Shown here: piece by piece, positions 51,601 through 59,715 of the stretch | How the letters are laid out: every line of letters starts with the position of its first letter | How positions within the stretch are numbered: the stretch's first letter is position 1 | NCBI GenBank assembly: GCA_045540115.1 | Contig: JAZQGR010000058.1 | Location: forward strand, 1-64,000 | Length of the DNA: 64,000 nucleotides | From: Colimorpha_A sp045540115 | GTDB lineage: Bacteria; Bacillota; Clostridia; Oscillospirales; CAG-272 | Direction: 5' to 3' | Notes under the pieces: model-generated | What the model was told of the DNA's origin: nothing | The model's input: the letters and a program-made list of their open reading frames with translations, nothing else | The model's database searches: none | Made by a program: the position numbers and the translations under genes

Positions 51601-53034
51601 GGAGAAAAGTCGCCTGATATCGACCTTAACTTCTCGGGAGAAGTGCAGGGCAAGGTTCATAAATACACGGAAGAGCTGTTCGGCGCGGAGAATGTGTTCC
51701 GCGCGGGAACGATCGGAGGTCTTGCCGATAAGACGGTCTTCGGTTACGTTATGAAATATCTTGAGGAGCGGGGAATCACCGTCAATAAGGCGGAGGTCGA
51801 GCGACTCGTCAAGCATTGCGTAGGCGTTAAGAGAACGACAGGACAGCATCCCGGAGGTATCGTCGTTGTTCCGCGTGAATACGAGATATACGATTTCTGC
51901 CCGGTTCAGCATCCTGCAGACGATCCCAATTCAGATATCGTAACGACGCATTTTACATTCTCTTATCTGCACGATACGCTTCTGAAGCTCGACGAGCTCG
52001 GACACGATATTCCGACTAAATATAAGTGGCTTGAAAAGTACAGTAACACGAGCGTTATGGACGTTCCGATGAACGATCCGGCGGTATACGAGCTTTTCGC
52101 TTCAACTAAATCGCTTGGAGTGACCCCCGACCAGATCGATGCAAATCTCGGTACCTTCGGTCTGCCGGAGTTCGGAACCAAATTCGTTATGAAGATGGTC
52201 GAGGAGGCAAAGCCTAAAAACTTTGCAGACCTGCTTCAGATCTCGGGATTGTCGCACGGAACTGACGTTTGGACCGGAAACGCACAGGAGCTTATCAAGC
52301 AGGAAATATGCGATATTTCGCACGTTATCGGATGTCGAGACAACATAATGAACGACCTTATCCGCTACGGCGTCGACAGCGCCTTGTCCTTCCAGATAAT
52401 GGAGAGCGTACGTAAGGGTAAGGGACTCAAGCCCGAATGGGAGCAAACGATGATCGAAACGGGAGTTCCCGATTGGTATATCGGCTCTTGTAAGAAGATC
52501 AAGTATATGTTCCCGAAGGCGCACGCCGCGGCATACGTTATGTCGGCAATACGTCTCGGCTGGTATAAGGTGCACATGCCGCTCACCTTCTACGCCGCTT
52601 TCTTTACCGCCGCACCGGGCGGCTTCGATGCCGCCGTTGCGATGAAGGGAAAGAGCGGAGTGGTTGCCGAAATGAAGCGAATACAGGATCCGAACTACGA
52701 GGCGTCACAAAAGGAGCTTTCGTCACTTTCAACATTGAATCTGATAAACGAATGCTATGCAAGAGGCATTCGCTTCCTGCCGGTAAACTATTTTAAGAGC
52801 GAGGCGTTCGCCTACGTTCCGGAGGACGGCAAGATTCGTCTGCCGTTCAACTCGCTGGGAGGTCTTGGTGAAAACGCCGCAAAGGCAATAGCCGAGGCGC
52901 GTGACAGCGGTGAGATCTTCTCGATCGAGGAGCTTCGCGTTAAGGCAAAGCTCACGAAATCCGTTATTGAGGTTCTGCGCACAAACGGCGCGCTCGAGGG
53001 ACTCTCAGAAACAAATCAGCTTACGTTCTTCTGA
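48667..53034 (+). CDS. polC: DNA polymerase III alpha subunit, PolC type
   Basis: The main replicase of low-GC Gram-positives, with its own proofreading. The 1455-residue chain has an N-terminal domain and OB fold (to about 350), the PHP domain opening VELHLHTQMSAMDAL, and an inserted exonuclease with FVVFDIETTGLS. After the rest of the PHP come the palm (GSRGSVGSSFVASM and KSPDIDLNFSGE with the catalytic acids), then fingers and C-terminal parts. A Cys-rich zinc segment CPNCQYS...CPKCG is present. Length is standard. Confidence 0.97.
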   Translation: MESKVAFLTKFNKYFPGNENRYVLEKATVNRFRADKERRILEVFVDFPSIVEKDVLYEIEREIAEAYQLNGMIIYPQYPSELFTEKYLPEAIKELQRTGAVSRGFFKDYKAFIEDNKITVEIAFGNGGIEILYHADTPKILSDIIRSEFSLTYEVEIKQQDDYVFDYESYEKEKNAALITMAAEEFEKGKETTVEIVESERKKVVSLYSDGISTPEKGENGTFKVGNMTFDVSSPELMYGNAFEIDPAPLRNITTPIRNVTVLGVAYSIDTKETRKGGKMIVNFALTDDDASIYCKSILPTDEANSLLSSLKDGTPVAVNGYVKTDNFDNELALTPSSIIKIKKLERMDNAPEKRVELHLHTQMSAMDALIPPDVAVKTANRWGHKAVAITDHGNVQGYQEAMLASEKLGQKVIYGMEAYFVDDTARAVYGKGDATFETDEFVVFDIETTGLSFRNDGITEIGAVRVKNGEVLEVFNTFVNPEKPIPEEVVRLTGISDNMVKDAPTQKEAVEEFLRFTGDRVLIAHNAGFDISFIRRVCDDNGMPFENTYLDTVALSRYVNPDLNKHKLDTLANYFGLGEFNHHRASDDAEMLALIFFKMAEKLQEEGIKTLSAMTAAMSDKVDCLKLRTNHMIILVKNKTGLKNLYKLVSYSYLDYYKRHPRIPKTVLDEHREGLIIGSACSEGQLFEAMLENRPRADLLEIASYYDYIEIQPICNNRYLIDKGQAADEEALRDFNRKLLSIADELGKPVVATCDAHFLEKHDEIYRKILLAGMKFSDADKDTGIYFRTTDEMLKEFEYLGEERAKEVVITNTNKIADMIEGDIRPFPKGTFTPNMEGAEEDLQRICYNNAKKKYGDPIPDIVKTRLDKELTSIIKNGFAVLYMIAQKLVQYSEEQGYLVGSRGSVGSSFVASMAGISEVNPLPPHYYCPNCQYSDFSNPDKVGSGFDLPDAICPKCGTKLVGDGHDIPFETFLGFHGEKSPDIDLNFSGEVQGKVHKYTEELFGAENVFRAGTIGGLADKTVFGYVMKYLEERGITVNKAEVERLVKHCVGVKRTTGQHPGGIVVVPREYEIYDFCPVQHPADDPNSDIVTTHFTFSYLHDTLLKLDELGHDIPTKYKWLEKYSNTSVMDVPMNDPAVYELFASTKSLGVTPDQIDANLGTFGLPEFGTKFVMKMVEEAKPKNFADLLQISGLSHGTDVWTGNAQELIKQEICDISHVIGCRDNIMNDLIRYGVDSALSFQIMESVRKGKGLKPEWEQTMIETGVPDWYIGSCKKIKYMFPKAHAAAYVMSAIRLGWYKVHMPLTFYAAFFTAAPGGFDAAVAMKGKSGVVAEMKRIQDPNYEASQKELSSLSTLNLINECYARGIRFLPVNYFKSEAFAYVPEDGKIRLPFNSLGGLGENAAKAIAEARDSGEIFSIEELRVKAKLTKSVIEVLRTNGALEGLSETNQLTFF

Positions 53035-53040
53035 ATTAAA

Positions 53041-53068
53041 AAGCACCTGCTCCGGCAGGTGCTTCTTT
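53041..53068. terminator. bidirectional terminator, polC / comEC
   Basis: AAGCACCTGC-TCCG-GCAGGTGCTT (53041-53050, 53055-53064), then TCTTTAT; it lies between two convergent stops. Confidence 0.85.
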
Positions 53069-53071
53069 ATA

Positions 53072-55330
53072 CTATTGGGTTATATACTTTTTGTAAAACC
53101 CGACAGTCGGATAGTCGGTTCCGTATTTATCGTTAATTTCAATATTCGATGCGAGAACCTCTCCCTTTAAATTCAAGGGTAGTAGCTGCTCCTTGATAAT
53201 CGGCCCGTGCGCGCCGAGAAAAAGGACGTCGGTCTTATCAAGAAGGCTAATTGCCTTTTCCTTCAGCTCGCTTTCAAAAACCGCGCTTCCAATATACAGA
53301 AAATCGCGTTTTCCGTCTATTCTCATCAGATGCAGGGGCTGAACCGAGCGCTTAATATAGGCTTTTTGATAAAGGGTAATTTTGATGCCGTTAAAATCGA
53401 AGGTTATGTCGCGGTCGCTGTTATAGGTTATGACCTTGATCCCGCGCGCCTCCGCGCTTTCGCGTATTGCATTTGCGAAGGTGATCTCGTCATCGCTTTG
53501 CGGATAGGGAATAAAGAGCTGACTTATCCTGTTCTTATCGGAAAGGCGGCTTATCATCACTATATGCTTACGGTGCAGATGAGTAAGAAGAATCGTATCG
53601 ACCTCGGTATCGTGAAGCTTTGGCTGAACAAGCTCAAAGGCGTGTCGGGCAGATGAATAGCTTCCGCTTGAAAAATCGCAAATAAGCGTTTTGCCATTTG
53701 CATTAACGATAACGTAATCGTTTTCCCCTTTGCTTGCAAAAATGACGTTTTCCTCGCCGCGATGAAGATTATCGTAATAGCACAGGCAGGAAAAATAGGA
53801 TAACACGAACACTGATACTGATAGGACGAGAGCAAGCGCCCGACGTTTTTTCAGCAAGAATAGGATCAGAACGAGAACCGTAGTACTTATCGTAATAACG
53901 GTGAACGGGTAGGTCAGATCGATCGGCGGAGGGAGTATTTTCATAAGATCACTTGTCAAGTCGGTAACAAGATGCGCCATCGATGACGCCATTCCCGCAA
54001 AGGCTGGCGCAAGCGGAGTGCGGCAGAAAATAAGGAACATTATCGAAAGATACATAAGAGCCGTGTTAAGCGGTATGAATATGATGTTAGACAGTAGAGA
54101 TACCGACGAGGTTTCGCCAAAGTAGTACCATATTGCGGGGAGAGTAAATACCGTTGCCGATGCTGTCATAGCAAGAACGGTAAGCAGGCGAGTGAGGGCG
54201 TTAAGCCAAAAGCCCTTGCCGTCGCTGATATGATAGAGCCATTTTGCTATCGGCGAGCCGACAAGTACTATTCCCGCAGTCGCGCTGACCGAAAGAATGA
54301 AGCTTGCATCGCGGATCGCATTGGGAGAAAAGAGTATAATGACAAAAGCAGCAACCGATAATGCGGTTATCGGATCGTAATCACGTCCCAATATTTCGGA
54401 GGAGAGCAGGAGTATCAGCATAATTCCCGAACGGACGACCGAGGGAGAGGCGCCCGTCAGGAATATGTAAAATATGATAAACGCGATGGTAATGGGATAG
54501 CGAATCGGTCTTCGTATCGTGAGCCCCTTGAGAAGCATTGAGAGCGTTCCCACAAGTATCGCGAGATGCAGACCGCTGACTGAGAGAATGTGTGAGATCC
54601 CGAGGTATCGGTATGAGGTCGTTACAGAATCGGGAACGTCGCATTTCCGACCGAGAAGCAGTCCGGAAACGAGTCCGCCGTGATCTCGCCCGAGGGCGGT
54701 TTTCAGTATGACAGACAGCTTATGTGACAAGCTTCTGAAATATGACTGAACAGATCGGTCAAAGCCGATGACCGACGCGTTTTCGTCTGTTGATTCGGCG
54801 AGAACGTATATTCCGCGTGAAGAATAATATTCACGTAGAGAGAAGCCGTAATCGTCCTTTTTCGGAAGGCTGAAGCTGACGTTTAACGAAATGACGTCGT
54901 TTTCTTCAGCACCAATATCGTACGGAACAGAAAGGGCGGACGAAAAGCCTGCTTTTTCACCATTAACACTTACAATACGAACGGTGTATGATACAAAGTA
55001 ATCGTAACGGTTTGTTATTTCCTCGACGACTGCGACGATTTTCTTTTCTTCACCACAAAGGCTTATGATCTCGTTTTTCGGCTTCTCAATAGCAATGAAG
55101 TGAAAAACTGTTCCGAAAATTATTCCGATAATTAAAGGAAGAATTGTCGCGATCCGTCTCATTTTGCCGACAGCAGGATGTCGGCGAAGGATTATAAATA
55201 CAGCGAGTATAAGCAGAATGGATATTATTACTATCCTTAAAGCAAATGGGAGAATCGACGCCGCTGCCATTCCAAAAACAAAGGAGAGAACAAAAAACAA
55301 CATAGGTCTGTCTTTGATCGCTTTTAACAT
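53072..55330 (-). CDS. comEC: ComEC/Rec2-family competence protein with degenerate MBL domain
   Basis: ComEC forms the inner-membrane DNA uptake channel. The 752-residue protein has N-terminal TM helices and an OB-like extracellular domain, and a central competence domain with GLLLGRKCDVPDS, GISHILSVSGLHLAI and about eight more TM helices. A C-terminal metallo-beta-lactamase-like domain follows from about residue 535. The usual HxHxDH reads HLHRKH, and the later GD motif reads IGSAV, so metal binding is likely lost. ComEC N-part is intact, so DNA transport may persist. No other competence genes are in this window. Confidence 0.9.
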   Translation of the reverse strand: MLKAIKDRPMLFFVLSFVFGMAAASILPFALRIVIISILLILAVFIILRRHPAVGKMRRIATILPLIIGIIFGTVFHFIAIEKPKNEIISLCGEEKKIVAVVEEITNRYDYFVSYTVRIVSVNGEKAGFSSALSVPYDIGAEENDVISLNVSFSLPKKDDYGFSLREYYSSRGIYVLAESTDENASVIGFDRSVQSYFRSLSHKLSVILKTALGRDHGGLVSGLLLGRKCDVPDSVTTSYRYLGISHILSVSGLHLAILVGTLSMLLKGLTIRRPIRYPITIAFIIFYIFLTGASPSVVRSGIMLILLLSSEILGRDYDPITALSVAAFVIILFSPNAIRDASFILSVSATAGIVLVGSPIAKWLYHISDGKGFWLNALTRLLTVLAMTASATVFTLPAIWYYFGETSSVSLLSNIIFIPLNTALMYLSIMFLIFCRTPLAPAFAGMASSMAHLVTDLTSDLMKILPPPIDLTYPFTVITISTTVLVLILFLLKKRRALALVLSVSVFVLSYFSCLCYYDNLHRGEENVIFASKGENDYVIVNANGKTLICDFSSGSYSSARHAFELVQPKLHDTEVDTILLTHLHRKHIVMISRLSDKNRISQLFIPYPQSDDEITFANAIRESAEARGIKVITYNSDRDITFDFNGIKITLYQKAYIKRSVQPLHLMRIDGKRDFLYIGSAVFESELKEKAISLLDKTDVLFLGAHGPIIKEQLLPLNLKGEVLASNIEINDKYGTDYPTVGFYKKYITQ

Positions 55331-55436
55331 ACTGTCTCTCCCTTCGATAATGCTCGACTAATTCTAACATAATTATATCAATATTGCAAGGCATAAGCCT
55401 TATTGGCGACGTCAATAATTACTTTGAGGTGATTAT

Positions 55437-55601
55437 ATGGAATTTGTCAGATATTTGAATGGTGTAACTGTCAGCGAAAAGGAGCTTAATTCGGTAAAAA
55501 TCGTCACTCCCGAGATCGCCGAGGCGGTAAACGAGGTCCGCAGACGCGCTTCGGCTAACGCTGAGTCAAATAAAGAAAAACAAATAAGACACGATGGATA
55601 A
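55437..55601 (+). CDS. 54-residue small protein coupled to the recombinase
   Basis: An ORF MEFVRYLNGVTVSEKELNSV... of 54 codons starts at ATG 55437 after TTTGAGGTGATTAT and ends at TAA 55599-55601. It overlaps the recombinase start (55594) by eight bases, a sign of translational coupling. It has an acidic, helical character and an Arg-rich, Lys-rich end. No family is recognised. It could modulate the recombinase, as directionality factors do, but it is only inferred. Confidence 0.7.
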   Translation: MEFVRYLNGVTVSEKELNSVKIVTPEIAEAVNEVRRRASANAESNKEKQIRHDG

Positions 55602-56958
55602 TAAGAAAGCGGCGTTATATATAAGAGTTTCGACCGACGCGCAAAGGGAAGAGGGATATTCTATTGAGGCACAGGAGGAGATGCTTACTGCTTACTGCGT
55701 CAGCCGTGGGATCAAAGAATACGAAGTGTATACAGACGGCGGATTTAGCGGAAGCAATATAAACCGTCCGCGTTTATGCGAGCTTATCACCGATATTGAA
55801 GAAGGCAAGATAAGCCACGTTATCGTTTATAAGCTCGACCGGCTTTCGAGAAGTCAAAAGGATACACTCTATCTTATCGAGGACGTTCTTATCCCGAACG
55901 GCGTCAGCTTCGTGTCGCTTAACGAAAATATGGATACTTCAACGCCGATAGGACGCGCAATGCTCGGAATTATGTCGGCGTTTGCCCAGCTTGAACGCGA
56001 GACGATCAAAGAAAGAACGCGAATGGGAATGAAGGAGCGCGTCAAGAGCGGACTTTGGCGAGGCGGCGGAAAGATCCCGTTCGGCTACGATTACGACAGC
56101 GAAAAGGGAATACTCGTTCCTAATTCCGACGCCGAAACGGTTCGTCTTATGTATCAGCTGTATCTTGATGGACACTCTATGATGTCGGTCGCGCGATCGG
56201 TCGGTCTGAAATATGAAAGGATGGCGGAGCAGATTCTGCGCCGTAAGACCAACTGCGGGTACATCGTCTATAACGGTAACGAGTATAAGGGCAGGCATGA
56301 GGCAATAGTGTCCGAGGAGACATACAACCGTGCGATAAAAATGATGGAGGAGCGCTCACGAGCACGCTACGGCGACAAATGTCTGCTCGCGGGGCTGATA
56401 TACTGCGGAGTTTGCGGCTCGAAAATGCGCTATCAGAAGTGGGGAAAGGCGGGGTATAAGATATATTGCTACTCACAGGATAAGGGTAAGCCTCATCTCA
56501 GCAACGGCGAAAAATGTGACAACTGCAAAATATGGGCTGACGAGCTTGAGGATGCCGTCAAAAAAGATCTGTTCACGATCGCCGACAAGGAAATCGACGA
56601 TGAAAAGCAGGAAAGAAAGGACGCAGGTGCGCTGATCGATACACAGATCGCTCGGCTCAACAAACGGCTTAAAAACCTTTATAACCTATATTCTGATTCT
56701 GGTGACGATACGCTAAAGGAAGCCATTGACGAAATAAAAAAAGAGCTCGAAGGCGCAAAAAAGCGTAAAGTCGAGCTCGAAAAAGAAAAAGCGGAGTTAT
56801 CGGAGCTGCTTGAAATACGTTCAGGACTCAAGAGCGTGCGTGACGCTTGGGAGCTTATGACTCTGAAGGAAAAACAGAACATTTTGCGCAGCCTTATCGA
56901 AAAGATAATCGTAACCTACGATAAAACCGATATCTACTATAAGCTTCCGATTGAATAA
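55594..56958 (+). CDS. large serine recombinase
   Basis: A 454-residue serine recombinase. The N-terminal catalytic domain (ALYIRVSTDAQREEGYSIEA) has the nucleophilic Ser and the usual Arg residues with GRAMLGIMSAFAQLERE. The recombinase domain follows (KIPFGYDYD, LYLDGHSMMSVARSVG), then a zinc ribbon (GLIYCGVCGSKM...CDNCKIW), and a long coiled coil near the C-terminus. These enzymes integrate or excise elements or invert segments. No flanking att duplication or other phage genes are seen here; it may be a domesticated or stand-alone copy. Confidence 0.92.
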   Translation: MDNKKAALYIRVSTDAQREEGYSIEAQEEMLTAYCVSRGIKEYEVYTDGGFSGSNINRPRLCELITDIEEGKISHVIVYKLDRLSRSQKDTLYLIEDVLIPNGVSFVSLNENMDTSTPIGRAMLGIMSAFAQLERETIKERTRMGMKERVKSGLWRGGGKIPFGYDYDSEKGILVPNSDAETVRLMYQLYLDGHSMMSVARSVGLKYERMAEQILRRKTNCGYIVYNGNEYKGRHEAIVSEETYNRAIKMMEERSRARYGDKCLLAGLIYCGVCGSKMRYQKWGKAGYKIYCYSQDKGKPHLSNGEKCDNCKIWADELEDAVKKDLFTIADKEIDDEKQERKDAGALIDTQIARLNKRLKNLYNLYSDSGDDTLKEAIDEIKKELEGAKKRKVELEKEKAELSELLEIRSGLKSVRDAWELMTLKEKQNILRSLIEKIIVTYDKTDIYYKLPIE

Positions 56959-56960
56959 GC

Positions 56961-57737
56961 TTAATTCCGGGAGCTTTTTCTGTATTCTCCCGGTGACATT
57001 CCGACGCTTGACAAAAACTGACGCATAAAGTGTGTTACGTTATTATATCCAAGCTCCTCGGAAATCTTCTTGACCGAAAGGTTCCCGAATGTCAATCTAT
57101 TCTTTGCCGCGTCAATTCGGGCGCTGATAAGATCGTTCATCGGAGAATTACCGAACACCGAGCGGTAAGTGCTGTAAAAACGCGATGGACTTAATCTGAC
57201 GCGCTCTGCCATTTCGGGAACCGTCCAAGGATGAGAAAGATCGGAGAAAATATCAGAGCGAAGCTCGCGGAAGCGTTCCTCGGTATCAAGCGATACTCCG
57301 TATGGAATCTCGCCGGAAACTGCGCGTGACAGCTTTATAAACAGTTCCTCGCTCTTAACTGACATAAGTGAGTTTCCCATATTCTTATCAGAGAAAAATT
57401 CGTGCTCGAGCTCCTTAACGATCGGCGTTATAAACTCGGAATGCGTGGGAGAGAGCAGAGTATCGGTCGGAAGCGAGATTTTGGCGAAATAATCGGGATC
57501 GTTGACGGTGAAATGGAACCAGTCGTGAACCATTGGGACGAAGCTCCTGAACATCTGCGGAGTTTTCGGAGAATATATAAGACACGTGTGCGGCTTTGTG
57601 ACAAATGACCTGCCGTTGATTATGACTTCAACGCTACTTATAAAGTGGAGAAAAGTATATACGGAGAGCCCCTGTGGGCGGTCAATAATTATGTATTTTT
57701 CCGGCCACATGTGGCGTATTTCAGTTAAATCAATCAT
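56961..57737 (-). CDS. AraC-family transcriptional regulator
   Basis: A 258-residue regulator with an N-terminal cupin-like sensor (VEVIINGRSFVTKPHTCLIYSPKTPQ) and a C-terminal double HTH (TVPEMAERVRLSPSRFYSTYRSVFG, then LSVKKISEELGYNNVTHFMRQFLSSVGMSPGEYRK). I start at ATG 57737 after AAGGAGGCAAAT. It diverges from the GH2 gene and probably controls it in response to a sugar. The cognate ligand is not known. Confidence 0.9.
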   Translation of the reverse strand: MIDLTEIRHMWPEKYIIIDRPQGLSVYTFLHFISSVEVIINGRSFVTKPHTCLIYSPKTPQMFRSFVPMVHDWFHFTVNDPDYFAKISLPTDTLLSPTHSEFITPIVKELEHEFFSDKNMGNSLMSVKSEELFIKLSRAVSGEIPYGVSLDTEERFRELRSDIFSDLSHPWTVPEMAERVRLSPSRFYSTYRSVFGNSPMNDLISARIDAAKNRLTFGNLSVKKISEELGYNNVTHFMRQFLSSVGMSPGEYRKSSRN

Positions 57738-57763
57738 ATTTGCCTCCTTATCTGACGATTTAA

Positions 57764-57792
57764 ATGATACCACAAACAGTAGAATATGTCAA
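57764..57792 (-). promoter_or_regulatory. promoter of the AraC gene
   Basis: Minus-strand TTGACA (57787-57792) and TATCAT (57764-57769), 17-bp spacer. Confidence 0.8.
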
Positions 57793-57812
57793 TAAAATCG
57801 TACATTTTGTTA

Positions 57813-57841
57813 TTGAATACAAAGCGTGTCTGCCTTATAAT
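57813..57841 (+). promoter_or_regulatory. promoter of the GH2 gene
   Basis: TTGAAT (57813-57818) and TATAAT (57836-57841), 17-bp spacer, divergent from the AraC promoter. Confidence 0.85.
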
Positions 57842-57848
57842 AAAATTA

Positions 57849-57864
57849 ACGTAAATACGTAAAT
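57849..57864. promoter_or_regulatory. tandem 8-bp direct repeat in the GH2 leader
   Basis: ACGTAAAT occurs twice in tandem (57849-57856, 57857-57864) just after the -10. It may be a regulator half-site pair; role inferred. Confidence 0.35.
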
Positions 57865-57885
57865 TAAAAATCAGGAGAAGAGAAT

Positions 57886-59616
57886 ATGATATACCGCTTA
57901 GAGCATCCGAAGCCTCAATTTGAAAGAGAAAGCTGGACAAACCTCAACGGTGTCTGGCAGTTTGAGATCGACCGTGATAACACGGGCATTGACCGTCAGC
58001 TTTATGAATGCGGAAAGACGCTCTCTACGTCGATAAACGTTCCGTTTTGCCCGCAGAGCAAGCTTTCGGGCATCGGTGACACCGATTTTATGTCCTCGGT
58101 CTGGTACAAGAGAACAGTAAACGTAGGTGGGGATCAGTTGAAGGGGCGAGTGTTCCTGCATTTCGGCGCAGTTGACTACGAGGCAACAGTTTACGTAAAC
58201 GGCAAAAAGTGCGGCTATCATAAAGGCGGATACGTTTCCTTTAAGATTGACGCGACTGATTTCCTCACCGTTGGCGAAAACGAAATATGCGTTCACGCGA
58301 CCGATAACGAGAAGAGCGGAATGATCCCCTCGGGTAAGCAGTCATACAAGAAGGAGTCCTTCAGCTGCTTCTATACGAGAACGACGGGCATCTGGCAGAC
58401 AGTATGGCTTGAATTTGTTCCAAAGAATTACATAGAAAAGGTAAAGTATTACCCGAATGCCGACGAATGCACTCTCACCGTTCTCGCTTGGGTAAAGGGA
58501 GAAGGACAGCTTAATATCAAGGCATCCTTTGACGGCAAGGAGTGCGGAGAGGCAACGGCTGACGTTACCTGTGGATATACCTCGCTCACTCTCTGGCTCG
58601 AGGACAAACACCTTTGGGAGGTCGGAAAGGGCGGTCTTTACGATCTTACCATCACCTTTGGCGAGGATATCGTAAAGAGCTATTTCGGTCTGCGCAGCGT
58701 TGAGTTCAAAGATAATAAGTTCCTACTTAACGGTAAGAGCGTCTTCCAACGTCTTGTCCTCGATCAGGGCTTCTATCCCGACGGTATCTACACTGCGCCG
58801 AGCGATAAGGCGCTTGAAAATGATATTGATCTTTCTATGGCGATGGGCTTCAACGGCGCGCGCCCTCACGAAAAGGTCTTTGAAGAAAGATTCTTCTACC
58901 ATGCCGATCGTAAGGGCTACCTTCTTTGGGGCGAATATGCCGACTGGGGACTTGACCATACCCGTCCCGAGGCGATATACAGCATACTCCCCGAATGGCT
59001 TGAGGAGCTTGAGCGTGACTTCAATCACCCGTCAATAATCGGCTGGTGTCCTCAGAACGAAACGCAGAGTATACGCAGACTCAGACCGGGTGATGACGTC
59101 GTTTATAAGCAGTATGATCCCCTCCATTCCTCTATGTATGAAGTGACTAAGGCGGTTGATCCGACGCGCCCCTGTATTGATACGAGCGGATATTACCACG
59201 TAAAGACCGATATTTTTGACGTTCACGATTACGAGCAGGTCGTCTCGGAATTTGCAAAGAATTTTGCAGACCGTGAAACACTCGGTAATACATCGTCCCC
59301 ATTCCTTGAGCAGCGTCAGAGATACGACACATCGCTTCCGTTCTTCGTAAGTGAATACGGCGGATTCGTCTGGGCGGCACACGACAACGGCTGGGGATAC
59401 GGTGAAGGTCCTAAGACCGAAGAAGAATTTTTGTCTCGCCTGAAGGGACTTACCGACGTTCTTCTCGACAACCCCAATATATTTGGATATTGCTACACTC
59501 AGCTCACAGACGTTGAGCAGGAGCAGAACGGTCTTTATACCTACGAAAGAGAACCGAAATTCCCGCCTGAGCAGATCTATCCGATCCTCGCAAAGAAAGC
59601 GGCAATAGAGGATTAA
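57886..59616 (+). CDS. glycoside hydrolase family 2 enzyme
   Basis: A 576-residue GH2 enzyme (beta-galactosidase/glucuronidase/mannosidase type). It has a beta-jelly-roll sugar-binding domain (FHFGAVDYEATVYVNG-like LHFGAVDYEATVYVNG), an Ig-like domain and a TIM barrel. The acid/base sits in IGWCPQNETQS (Glu near 391) and the nucleophile in FFVSEYGGF (near 490). It has no signal peptide, so it is intracellular. Substrate is unclear. The ATG at 57886 follows AGGAGAAGAGAAT. Confidence 0.92.
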   Translation: MIYRLEHPKPQFERESWTNLNGVWQFEIDRDNTGIDRQLYECGKTLSTSINVPFCPQSKLSGIGDTDFMSSVWYKRTVNVGGDQLKGRVFLHFGAVDYEATVYVNGKKCGYHKGGYVSFKIDATDFLTVGENEICVHATDNEKSGMIPSGKQSYKKESFSCFYTRTTGIWQTVWLEFVPKNYIEKVKYYPNADECTLTVLAWVKGEGQLNIKASFDGKECGEATADVTCGYTSLTLWLEDKHLWEVGKGGLYDLTITFGEDIVKSYFGLRSVEFKDNKFLLNGKSVFQRLVLDQGFYPDGIYTAPSDKALENDIDLSMAMGFNGARPHEKVFEERFFYHADRKGYLLWGEYADWGLDHTRPEAIYSILPEWLEELERDFNHPSIIGWCPQNETQSIRRLRPGDDVVYKQYDPLHSSMYEVTKAVDPTRPCIDTSGYYHVKTDIFDVHDYEQVVSEFAKNFADRETLGNTSSPFLEQRQRYDTSLPFFVSEYGGFVWAAHDNGWGYGEGPKTEEEFLSRLKGLTDVLLDNPNIFGYCYTQLTDVEQEQNGLYTYEREPKFPPEQIYPILAKKAAIED

Positions 59617-59619
59617 TAT

Positions 59620-59650
59620 AAAACGGTGTCGGAAACGGCACCGTTTTTTC
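59620..59650 (+). terminator. terminator of the GH2 gene
   Basis: AAACGGTG-TCG/GAAA/CGG-CACCGTTT stem with a GAAA loop (59621-59646), then TTTTTC. Confidence 0.85.
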
Positions 59651-59679
59651 TTGACAGATTTTCTTCAAAATGATATTAT
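59651..59679 (+). promoter_or_regulatory. sigma-A promoter of the GH123-like gene
   Basis: TTGACA (59651-59656) and TATTAT (59674-59679), 17-bp spacer, directly after the GH2 terminator. Confidence 0.85.
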
Positions 59680-59715
59680 GTAAATAGTAACATCACGTAT
59701 GAGAAAGGATAATAT

